Assembly (NCBI RefSeq): GCF_014197205.1
Contig: NZ_JACIFD010000013.1
Span: 1-52,468 of the forward strand
Direction: 5' to 3'
DNA length: 52,468 bases
Source: Canibacter oris
GTDB lineage: Bacteria; Actinomycetota; Actinomycetes; Actinomycetales; Microbacteriaceae
Both the position numbers and the translations under genes were made by a program. The number at the start of each line of letters is the position of its first letter. The stretch's first letter is position 1. This document shows, one piece after another, positions 18,762 through 26,122 of this stretch. Under the pieces are notes generated by a model. The model was not told where the DNA came from and made no database searches. It saw only the letters and a program-made list of their open reading frames with translations.

Positions 18762-19321
18762 TGCCGGAACAGCCTCCATCGCAATCGGCGACAGCGGACA
18801 CCGCGGCCGCGGCTCAGCTGCTACCCGCAGAGAGCACATCTACTCCGGCAGTCCAGACACCAACAGCAATTTTGCCAGCAGCTGCGGCAGAGCTCGCTAA
18901 GCGGCTCCGGCTTGAACCGCTGCCTCACGAGGGCGGAATGTTTCGCAACACCCTCGCAAGCGATGTCTCCAGCGCGATTTACTATCTCCTGACTGCGGGT
19001 GATTTTTCGGCGCTGCATTCCCTCACCGCCGCCGAGGTTTACCACTGGTATGCCGGTGATCCTTTGGAACTGCTGGTGCTGTTGCCTGATGGCAACGGGT
19101 ACACCACGGTTGTGGGCGATCCGCTTGCCGGATTCGAGCCGCAAACAGTGATTCCCGCTGACGCGATTCACGGTTCCCGCAGCCGCGGCTCCTGGACCCT
19201 AGTAGGAACCACTATGGCACCCGCGTTCTCCTGGGAAGGTTTTGCGCTGATTGATCGCGCCACCGCACTCACCCAATACCCCGAGTTTGCGGAGCTCATT
19301 ACCGCGCTCACCCGTCACTAA
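18761..19321 (+). CDS. DUF985 (cupin_5) family protein
   Basis: A 186-residue protein with an Ala/Pro-rich leader of about 45 residues and then a single cupin barrel of the DUF985 type: LEPLPHEGGMFRNT, SAIYYLLTAGDFSALHSL, EVYHWYAGDPLELLVLLPDG and VIPADAIHGSRS. In family members the barrel binds a metal; the reaction is unknown and it may be a sugar or nucleotide isomerase-like enzyme. Coupling to the nucleoside-type permeases (TAATG overlap) suggests a role in handling the imported compound. The leader could be shorter if a later start is used. Confidence 0.88.
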   Translation: MPEQPPSQSATADTAAAAQLLPAESTSTPAVQTPTAILPAAAAELAKRLRLEPLPHEGGMFRNTLASDVSSAIYYLLTAGDFSALHSLTAAEVYHWYAGDPLELLVLLPDGNGYTTVVGDPLAGFEPQTVIPADAIHGSRSRGSWTLVGTTMAPAFSWEGFALIDRATALTQYPEFAELITALTRH

Positions 19322-19400
19322 AACGCGGCAGCCTCCCCAGAGCTATCACAACCCGGAGTTACCAGCCCCTGCATTTTCCCCGCGCAGCCGCCACCGCGCC

Positions 19401-20753
19401 CTAGACCGTCTCCGCCGCAGCACTCCCCGCAGTACCACCAGCCGCAGCAGCAGCCTGTCGCAACCGCTTAGCGCTAGCGGCTGCACGCTGTTTAATATCT
19501 GCCGCGTCAAGCGTCAGGTACTCGCCCTCACTAAACACATGGCGGCCACCGATCCACACCTCAGCGACATCACGTCCACTGGCCGCAAACACAATGTGCG
19601 ACAGCAGCGACTCGTGCGGAATCGCGTTAACCCCGGTAACATCAAGTGCCACAATGTCAGCGTTCTTGCCAACTTCAAGCTGCCCGCTCTCCGGGAAGCC
19701 AATCGCGGCCGCGCCGCGTTTTGTCGCAACCTCAAAAACCTGTGCCGCGGTCACCGCGGTAGGGTCAGTGCGCACACCGCGATGCAAAATCGCGGCGAGC
19801 TTCATCTCTTCAAACAGATCCAGCGAGTTGTTGCTCGCCACGGAGTCAGTGCCGAGGCTCACCGCCGCATCCGCAGCCAACCACTCCGGCAGCCGCGCCA
19901 CACCGTTTCCCAGCTTCAGGTTTGACACCGGGTTGTGCGACAATGCCACCCCTTGCTTCGCAAACATCGTAATCTCTGCATCCTGCAGATACACACAGTG
20001 CGCTGCCAGCACTTTCGTCTCAAACAAGCCCAGACTCTCCAGGTAACTCGCGGGATGCTGCCCGGAACGCTCCAACATGGTCTCTGTCTCCGCTGGCGAT
20101 TCCGCAATATGGGTGTGGATCGGCACTCCCGTGCGCTTCGATCGCTCAATGACCTCCACAAAAAAGTCGCGCGGCACCGAGTACGGGGCATGAGGCCCGT
20201 AATTAACCAGAATCTGCCCTTTACTGTTGTGCTCAGCTGCCAGCTGGTCAGCGAGATCCATCTCTTCGCGTGCGCTTAAAGCGGTAGCACCCGGGAACAT
20301 AATCACCTCCGGTGCCACCGACGCGAAAGCTGCGGCGACCCGCATTCCGGAATCGGCTACTACCTCAAGCAGTGCCGCGTCCCAGTAGTACATGTCGGCG
20401 AACGCCACAGTGCCGCTGCCGATCATCTCCAACAGCGCCAGCTCCAGCCCAGCACGGATATCGTCGTGGGTGAGATGCTGTTCCAGGGCTTGCACCTCTG
20501 ACAACCACGGCATAAAACCGTAATCGTCACTCACCCCGCGCAACAAGGTCATTGCAGAGTGGGTGTGCCCATTCGTGAGTCCGGGAATGAGGATCCGCCC
20601 AGCCAGGTCATGCACCTCGCTGGTGGCAGCGACCGGCCCCAGCTCGCCGCGCTTTCCGACAGCGGTGATTTTGCCGTCAGCAAAGCGAATTTCCGCATTT
20701 TTTACAATTTTTCCGGCCGTTACCAGGGCATCAGCGTAGAGCACAGTTTCCAT
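19401..20753 (-). CDS. Amidohydrolase, TRZ/ATZ family (MTA/SAH or related deaminase)
   Basis: A 450-residue metal-dependent deaminase. Metal and active-site residues are His63/His65 (NGHTHSAM), His215 with Glu218 (HTHIAES), His252 (AAHCV) and Asp303 (GTDSVASNN). The pattern fits 5-methylthioadenosine/S-adenosylhomocysteine deaminases and related s-triazine hydrolases, so a purine-like amine is the likely substrate. The C-terminus ends in an Ala/Gly-rich tail. It faces the nucleoside permease unit tail to tail. mtnA for methylthioribose-1-phosphate lies far away in this window (47539-48579). Confidence 0.87.
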   Translation of the reverse strand: METVLYADALVTAGKIVKNAEIRFADGKITAVGKRGELGPVAATSEVHDLAGRILIPGLTNGHTHSAMTLLRGVSDDYGFMPWLSEVQALEQHLTHDDIRAGLELALLEMIGSGTVAFADMYYWDAALLEVVADSGMRVAAAFASVAPEVIMFPGATALSAREEMDLADQLAAEHNSKGQILVNYGPHAPYSVPRDFFVEVIERSKRTGVPIHTHIAESPAETETMLERSGQHPASYLESLGLFETKVLAAHCVYLQDAEITMFAKQGVALSHNPVSNLKLGNGVARLPEWLAADAAVSLGTDSVASNNSLDLFEEMKLAAILHRGVRTDPTAVTAAQVFEVATKRGAAAIGFPESGQLEVGKNADIVALDVTGVNAIPHESLLSHIVFAASGRDVAEVWIGGRHVFSEGEYLTLDAADIKQRAAASAKRLRQAAAAAGGTAGSAAAETV

Positions 20754-20868
20754 ACGTCTACCCTACCGCAGAGCCCCGCACAGTCACCATAACTCAGAGC
20801 GTTAGCTACCATTCAGGACGCACACCTCTGCCAGAGCGTAGCTCGCCGCATCTCTCACGGCGCCGCCA

Positions 20869-21690
20869 CTACCAACCAGGGGTTGTCAACATTCCCGCAT
20901 CAACCGCCAGCACCTGCCCGGTGATTGATCGTGCCGCCGGGCTCGCTAAAAAGGCGCATGCCGCGGCAACCTCTGCCGCTGTGACCAGCTCTCCGAGCGG
21001 CGCGTGCTGCTTCCAGCTGGTAACCCCAGCAGGCCACTGCGCAGCGATTCCCGGGCGCAGAATTAGTCCCGGGGCGACCGCATTAACGCGGATTCGCTGA
21101 GCCCCGAGCTCCAGCGCCGCGGCCCGGGCGTGCATATTGAGAGCGGCTTTACTCACCGCGTAATGGGCGTGCCCAGTGGCGGGGCGTTCACCCTCGATTG
21201 AAGAAATGTGTGTCACCCACCCTCCTCCGGCGAGAAAACCCGCCGCGGCCTGGGTGGTGAGATGGGCTGCCTGCAGATTAACTGTAAGCAGGTGCTGCCA
21301 TTCAGTAGCGGTAATTGCGGCAAAGTCTTGCACTGGCTGCACCGCGGCGCAGTTAATCACACCGGTTAGCCCCCCGAGCGCCGCAGCTGCGGCATTCACC
21401 GCCGTGTTCGCTGCAGTTGCCGTACCCAAATCAGCAGCAAGCGGATACAGTTCACCGGATGCAACTCCTACATCGGACTTGGCACTCTCCAGTTGCAGCA
21501 GCTGCTCGACACGCTGCCGTACCTGCGTTACTGTATTCTCAGCCTGCGTCAGCTTGCGGGCGTGCACCGCCACCGCTGCCCCACGCGCCGCAAAAATCGC
21601 CGTTATTTCTTGCCCCAGATGCCCGGCTGCCCCGGTTATCAGTACTTTTTGCCCGGCAAGGGAGGGCAGATCCGCCAATTTAAAATCCAT
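20869..21690 (-). CDS. Short-chain dehydrogenase/reductase
   Basis: A 273-residue classical SDR. The NAD(P)-binding motif TGAAGHLG is at residues 19-26, the NAG-like motif appears as NCAA near 113-116, Ser163/164 lies in HISSIEG, and the catalytic YAVSK is at 177-181. The C-terminal GQVLAVDAGM is typical of the FabG-like class. An insertion of about 15-20 residues around 60-80 precedes the Rossmann strand that follows. The substrate is unknown. It lies downstream of the prenyl synthase gene on the same strand, 92 bases apart. Confidence 0.9.
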   Translation of the reverse strand: MDFKLADLPSLAGQKVLITGAAGHLGQEITAIFAARGAAVAVHARKLTQAENTVTQVRQRVEQLLQLESAKSDVGVASGELYPLAADLGTATAANTAVNAAAAALGGLTGVINCAAVQPVQDFAAITATEWQHLLTVNLQAAHLTTQAAAGFLAGGGWVTHISSIEGERPATGHAHYAVSKAALNMHARAAALELGAQRIRVNAVAPGLILRPGIAAQWPAGVTSWKQHAPLGELVTAAEVAAACAFLASPAARSITGQVLAVDAGMLTTPGW

Positions 21691-21782
21691 ACTGAAATCT
21701 TAGCTGGGCAGTACGTGTCAACCGCGGAACGCAGCGGTTATACAGCGAGCTGCAGCCGTCGGCGTCGGCGAGCTGGTAAATT

Positions 21783-22571
21783 TCACTCGCCAAAGCGGCG
21801 CTCTCGGCGCGAATAATCTCGCAGTGCGCGCAGTAAATCAACCTCGCGTAAATCTGGGTACAGCGCCTCCACGAAATAAAATTCCGAGTGTGCCGACTGC
21901 CAAATCATAAAGTCACTCAGTCTCTGTTCGCCAGAGGTGCGGATAATCAGGTCAGGATCCACCTGCCCACTGGTCCAGAGGTGCTCACCAATCAGCTCCG
22001 GTGTCAACCAAGAAGCGATATCCTCCAGCTTCGACCCCGCATCCAACTGGGTTTCAATTGCGGCATGAACCGCGGCAGTAATTTCGCTACGTCCGCCGTA
22101 CCCCACCGCCAAATTCACCTGCAGTCCGGTCGCCATCGTGCTCTTTTCGGTAACTCGCTGCAGCGTTTCAGCCAGCGGCTGCGGCAGTTTCGCGGCATCA
22201 CCAATATGTTTGATGCGCCAGTCACCCCGCGCCGCCAAACCGTTAGCTAGCTGCGCGATAATGTCAAACAACGCCTGCAGCTCAGCGCTGTCGCGGCCCT
22301 TCAGGTTGTCTGTGGAGAGCAGGTAAAGCGTCACGGTTTTCACTCCGGCTTCCTCGCACCACCCCAAAAACTCCGGGATCTTTGCAGCTCCGGCACGGTG
22401 ACCCACGGCTGCAGCTTCCTCCTGACGCAGCCTCGCCCAGCGCCGGTTGCCATCTACAATCACCGCAATGTGCTGTGGCACCCGTGCCGGATCCAAACTA
22501 CGCCGCAGGCGGTTCTGGTAAATCCGATACAGGATACCGATAGTCTGCAACTTTGCCGAAAATTTAGTCAC
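21783..22571 (-). CDS. cis-Prenyltransferase, probably short-chain (Z-FPP synthase type)
   Basis: A 262-residue UppS-family enzyme that adds isopentenyl diphosphate in cis to an allylic primer. The primer-binding motif HIAVIVDGNRRWAR carries Asp40, and the C-terminal DLIIRTSGEQRLSDF and SEFYFVEALYPDL motifs are present. LYLLSTDNLKGR, with Asp-Asn-Leu where decaprenyl synthases have Glu-Asn-Trp, recalls the mycobacterial C15 Z-farnesyl diphosphate synthase Rv1086. The gene is divergent from trhA exactly as Rv1086 is. It would feed precursor to long-chain polyprenyl phosphate for cell-wall synthesis. Chain length is inferred, not proved. Confidence 0.88.
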   Translation of the reverse strand: MTKFSAKLQTIGILYRIYQNRLRRSLDPARVPQHIAVIVDGNRRWARLRQEEAAAVGHRAGAAKIPEFLGWCEEAGVKTVTLYLLSTDNLKGRDSAELQALFDIIAQLANGLAARGDWRIKHIGDAAKLPQPLAETLQRVTEKSTMATGLQVNLAVGYGGRSEITAAVHAAIETQLDAGSKLEDIASWLTPELIGEHLWTSGQVDPDLIIRTSGEQRLSDFMIWQSAHSEFYFVEALYPDLREVDLLRALRDYSRRERRFGE

Positions 22572-22655
22572 ATCTCTATTCTAGTTGTGTCATTACCCGC
22601 CGCTACCTGGACGACACATACCAACGCCACAACTAACACCGAGTACAATGGCAGG

Positions 22656-23447
22656 ATGGCTTCTCAGCAAAACCCGAAATCTGCGGATGCGGCAGCGGAT
22701 CCACAAGAGCTCACTCTCACCAGCATTCCGCTGCGACACACCACCTCTGCTATCAGCGCAGCCCAACTTGGCGCCGCGGAAACCAGGGTGCAAGCTGCCC
22801 CGGCAGTCATTAAGCCGCTGCTGCGCGGCTGGCTTCATGCTGGCACTACCCCGCTCGCGATTGCAGCCGGCATCGTGCTCATTGTGCTGGCACAGGGAGG
22901 AATCGCCAAAGCCGGGGCCGCAGTCTATTTGGCCTGCTCGGTGTTGCTATTCGGTAACAGCGCCGTGTACCACATTATTAACTGGTCGCCTCGGGTGAAG
23001 CAGGCGCTGCGCCGCGTCGACCATGCAAACATCTTCCTGCTCATTGCCGGCACCTACACTCCCGTTGCGCTCGGAGCATTGCCGCTACCGCGGGCGGCAC
23101 TGCTGCTCACAATCGTGTGGAGTGGAGCGCTGCTGGGAATTATCTTCCGAGTTTTTTGGCTCAGCGCACCACGCTGGCTCTATGTCTCACTGTATGTCGG
23201 GCTAGGCTGGGCTGCGCTGTTCTTCTTCAGCGAGATGCTGCAGGCAAACGTCCCAGCGATGATTCTGGTTGCCGTCGGTGGCCTACTCTACACCATCGGA
23301 GCGATATGCTACGGTTTCAAATGGCCTCTGCGCAACAACAAATACTTCGGTTTCCATGAGCTGTTTCACGCCTGCACTGTCGCGGCTTTCTTCTGCCATT
23401 GGACAGCCGCGCTATTGGCACTTTTAGATCCGCTTTACCTGCGCTAA
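22656..23447 (+). CDS. trhA: TrhA/hemolysin III family membrane protein
   Basis: A PAQR-family protein with seven membrane helices. The family signatures are GNSAVYHIINW, RRVDHANIFLLIAGTYTPVA and the C-terminal FGFHELFHACTVAAFFCHW, whose histidines form the metal site. Bacterial homologues are linked to membrane energetics and fluidity control; the name hemolysin is historical. The ATG at 22656 gives 263 residues. The ribosome site is unclear and earlier in-frame starts reach into the uppS-type gene. Position and divergence match M. tuberculosis Rv1085c. Confidence 0.9.
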   Translation: MASQQNPKSADAAADPQELTLTSIPLRHTTSAISAAQLGAAETRVQAAPAVIKPLLRGWLHAGTTPLAIAAGIVLIVLAQGGIAKAGAAVYLACSVLLFGNSAVYHIINWSPRVKQALRRVDHANIFLLIAGTYTPVALGALPLPRAALLLTIVWSGALLGIIFRVFWLSAPRWLYVSLYVGLGWAALFFFSEMLQANVPAMILVAVGGLLYTIGAICYGFKWPLRNNKYFGFHELFHACTVAAFFCHWTAALLALLDPLYLR

Positions 23448-23494
23448 CTTAAACTCAGCTATGGTCGGCTCAAGCGCCCCCAGCGGCGAGTAGC

Positions 23495-23851
23495 CTATGC
23501 TGCGGGACGCTCCGGGTTTTGCGGCTCAGCGTTTGCTCCATCTGTAGCCGCTGCCCCGCTTACCGTACCGGTCCCGTCGGTGGCGTCCGTGCCCGTGTTT
23601 CGCGCCGCCAGCTCCTCCGCAATCTCCGCCCGTATCTGCTCCCGATAGCTGATTCGTCGCAGGGTACGCACCAATGGGAAACTCAAACCAATTACTGCGA
23701 GCGCACTCAGCGCAATAATTGCAAAACCAAGCGGGCCGCTGGTGACAGTGTCCGGATCAAGCTCCGGCACTCCAGGGTTGGGCTGCAACCGTAAAACACC
23801 GTTTAGTACCAGCTCAGCCTGCAGGGCGGTGTGCAATAAAACAGTCATCAT
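23495..23851 (-). CDS. Small single-pass membrane protein (Rv1083-like position)
   Basis: A 118-residue protein with one strong helix (FAIIALSALAVIGLSFPLV, about 43-61), a basic stretch after it (RTLRRISYREQI), and a long Thr/Ala/Gly-rich cytoplasmic tail. It follows mca by 24 bases on the same strand, the place taken by Rv1083 in M. tuberculosis, and is probably cotranscribed with mca. Function unknown; a membrane partner of mycothiol metabolism is only a guess from position. Confidence 0.75.
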   Translation of the reverse strand: MMTVLLHTALQAELVLNGVLRLQPNPGVPELDPDTVTSGPLGFAIIALSALAVIGLSFPLVRTLRRISYREQIRAEIAEELAARNTGTDATDGTGTVSGAAATDGANAEPQNPERPAA

Positions 23852-23875
23852 ATTCCTTATATTTTAGGCGGTAAT

Positions 23876-24844
23876 TCAGGTTTGCGCCGGCGCGGCACCG
23901 GGTGCAGCCACAGCGGTCTCCGCCGCCACTGCGGCAGCGGCGGGAGGTGCGGCAGCAGCAGGAGTCGCGGCAGCGGCGATTTGCTGCGCCGTAATCCCCG
24001 CAAACAAATCAGTCTCCGGAGTGGTGGTTGGCACTCTGCTCGCCGCCAAGCGGAAATCTTCGGTGGGCCAGGCGGCGCGCACAATGTGGTTCGGCAAAAA
24101 GAAGAACTGGTGCTCAGGCTCCACCTGGCTAGCGTGCGCCCGTAGCGCCGCATCACGAATCTCCAAGTGTTTCGCGACGTTAATGCGGGTTGTGGCGTGG
24201 TTGGGACGATCCGCCATCCGTTCATGCATCTGCGCCAAATACGCTGCGTGTGCGCTCTCCGGCTCATACTGTTGCACCCAGTCACTCAGCGCAGCAACTC
24301 GCGCGGGGTTAAAAATCTCATCGTAATACAGTTTTGAAATCTTCCACGGAGCCCCAGTTTCTGGGTATGCATTAGGGTCGCCGGCGAGCTCCCAAGCACG
24401 ATAGCTGATTTCGTGACAGCGAATATGATCCGGGTGTGGGTATCCGCCATTCTCGTTGTAGGTCACCAGCACATGCGGCTTAAAATCGCGCACAATGCGC
24501 AGCAGTGCCGCAACCTGTGGTCCAGTCGGCAGCCCCGCGAATGACAGCGGATCAACCGGGGTGCCTTCAGGCGGCAATCCCGAGTCCGGGTACCCCAGCC
24601 AGCGATGCTGAAAACCAATCAGTTGCTGGGCCAGCGCCATTTCACCGCGGCGATACCCGCCAATATCGCGCTGGGCGGCCGGATCCGCAGCCACCTGCTG
24701 ATTTAAAATCTCGCCCTGTTCACCTCCGGTGCAGGTAACCACCATTACCTCATAGCCGCGCTCTAAATAGTAAGCATAGGTGCCGGCGCCTTTGCTTGAC
24801 TCGTCGTCGGGGTGGGCGTGCACGGCCAATAATCTGAGGCTCAT
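23876..24844 (-). CDS. mca: Mycothiol S-conjugate amidase
   Basis: Zinc amidase that cleaves mycothiol conjugates of toxic electrophiles, releasing mercapturic acids for export and glucosaminyl-inositol for reuse. The LmbE-type site AVHAHPDDESSKGA (His11, Asp13, Asp14) opens the protein, and YNENGGYPHPDHIRCHE supplies the distal zinc ligand. The start is ATG at 24844 (322 residues) because Mca proteins begin MSxLRLxAVHAHPDDE; two upstream in-frame ATGs (24859, 24877) are possible. The last ~45 residues form an Ala/Pro-rich tail. Its presence shows the organism makes mycothiol. Confidence 0.94.
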   Translation of the reverse strand: MSLRLLAVHAHPDDESSKGAGTYAYYLERGYEVMVVTCTGGEQGEILNQQVAADPAAQRDIGGYRRGEMALAQQLIGFQHRWLGYPDSGLPPEGTPVDPLSFAGLPTGPQVAALLRIVRDFKPHVLVTYNENGGYPHPDHIRCHEISYRAWELAGDPNAYPETGAPWKISKLYYDEIFNPARVAALSDWVQQYEPESAHAAYLAQMHERMADRPNHATTRINVAKHLEIRDAALRAHASQVEPEHQFFFLPNHIVRAAWPTEDFRLAASRVPTTTPETDLFAGITAQQIAAAATPAAAAPPAAAAVAAETAVAAPGAAPAQT

Positions 24845-24930
24845 GTGAAGCTCTGCCATCCTTTCAGGCGGAAACAATTTTTCCAGGGTAATCTAGCAAT
24901 AGTAGTTTAATCTTTTTTGTAGAGAGTCTG

Positions 24931-25401
24931 ATGAGAAAAGCTACCCACGCCTCAGATGAAGCATTTGAAGACGGTCCGCAACAGTCCCGTGCTGTGGTGC
25001 GCAATGACGAGCTGTTGCAGACCCGCTACGGGGCCGGCAAAAAACAGCGCGGAGACCGTTTAGCGTTGCTGCTCGGTGGTGGGGTACTCGCCGCGCTGGT
25101 GCTTTCCTTTATCGGCACAATGCTGTTCAACCAGAGCGTCACTAGTATCTCTTACAGTGACCTCAGCTACCAGGTAACCTCCAACAGCGCCACGGTGACC
25201 TTCGAGGTGACGCGGGTTGATCCATCTCTCCAGGTGGCCTGCGCCGTCGAGGCTTTAAGCGAGAGCCACGCCCCGGTGGGGTACAAAATCGTGAAAATCC
25301 TGCCAAGCACCGCCACTCGGGAGGTGCTCACGGTAGCGCTTCGCACCACGTTGCCGCCAACAGCTGCAGCTGTGTCAAAGTGCTGGGTTGTGGCTTCCTA
25401 A
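24931..25401 (+). CDS. DUF4307 membrane protein
   Basis: A 156-residue protein with a charged N-terminus including LLQTRYGAG, one membrane helix (about 48-69), and an extracytoplasmic immunoglobulin-like domain with two cysteines (CAVEAL and SKCWVV). This is the DUF4307 family, found next to mca and greA in most Actinobacteria (Rv1081c). Function unknown. It is divergent from mca with an 86-base gap. Its message should end at the hairpin at 25430-25456. Confidence 0.88.
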   Translation: MRKATHASDEAFEDGPQQSRAVVRNDELLQTRYGAGKKQRGDRLALLLGGGVLAALVLSFIGTMLFNQSVTSISYSDLSYQVTSNSATVTFEVTRVDPSLQVACAVEALSESHAPVGYKIVKILPSTATREVLTVALRTTLPPTAAAVSKCWVVAS

Positions 25402-25429
25402 AGGCGCAGCTGCTAGAATTGCGGTAACC

Positions 25430-25456
25430 AACTCCGCACCCAGCGCGGAGTTTTTT
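25430..25456 (+). terminator. Intrinsic terminator between DUF4307 gene and greA
   Basis: A perfect 8-base stem (AACTCCGC at 25430-25437 with GCGGAGTT at 25445-25452), 7-base loop, and a run of six T (25451-25456). A TAGAAT box at 25414-25419 just ahead could start transcripts that meet this hairpin at once, so it may also attenuate greA. Confidence 0.8.
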
Positions 25457-25504
25457 ACTACACACAACATCATTAAACGTCAATATACGTACGAACGGAG
25501 CCCC

Positions 25505-25987
25505 ATGTCTGAAAACGCTACCTGGCTGACACAAGGCGCATACGACCGACTGCGCGCCGAGCTTGAGCAGCTCAGCACCGAGGGCCGCAAAGAAATCGCG
25601 GCACGCATCGAGGCGGCACGCGAAGAGGGAGATCTAAAAGAAAACGGTGGCTACCACGCCGCTAAAGATGAGCAGGGCAAAATGGAAGCCCGCATTCGCG
25701 ACCTCGAAGAACTGCTAAAACACGCTGTTGTGACTGAAGCGCCGGAAAGCACCGGAGTTGTTGAGGTTGGCACTGTTATCACCGCCGAGATTTTTGGCGA
25801 TGCAGAAAAGTTCCTGCTCGGCAGTCGCGAAATCGGCGAGGGCACCGAGCTTGAGGTTTACAGCCCGGAAAGCCCACTGGGCACAGCTATTTTGGGGCTG
25901 CGCATCGGAGAGGAAACCACCTATGAGGCGCCGAACGGGAAACAGATTCCGGTAAAGGTGCTGCAGGTTGAAACCTTCAACGACTAG
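25505..25987 (+). CDS. greA: Transcription elongation factor GreA
   Basis: Binds RNA polymerase and stimulates cleavage of backtracked RNA. 160 residues: the N-terminal coiled coil carries the acidic tip in ARIEAAREEGDLKENGGYHAA, and the C-terminal FKBP-like domain ends PVKVLQVETF. The start is ATG at 25505 (MSENATWLTQGAYDRL) with CGGAG upstream. It follows the DUF4307 gene behind an intrinsic terminator, so it probably has its own promoter in the leader. Confidence 0.97.
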   Translation: MSENATWLTQGAYDRLRAELEQLSTEGRKEIAARIEAAREEGDLKENGGYHAAKDEQGKMEARIRDLEELLKHAVVTEAPESTGVVEVGTVITAEIFGDAEKFLLGSREIGEGTELEVYSPESPLGTAILGLRIGEETTYEAPNGKQIPVKVLQVETFND

Positions 25988-26122
25988 TCGCTACCGCTGC
26001 TAGTCCCATAGCGCATGCCGCCCACAGGTGTGCGCTAGTGCGGGTTGCTGCTTGCCGTGCGGCGGCGCGACCGCAGCGATCCACCCCAGTCCTAAATTGA
26101 AAAGCGCAACGGAAGTACCGCA

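Noticed and set aside
22398-22655. N-terminal extension of trhA into the prenyl synthase gene
   Set aside because: The extra 86 residues are antisense to the synthase start and unlike TrhA proteins.
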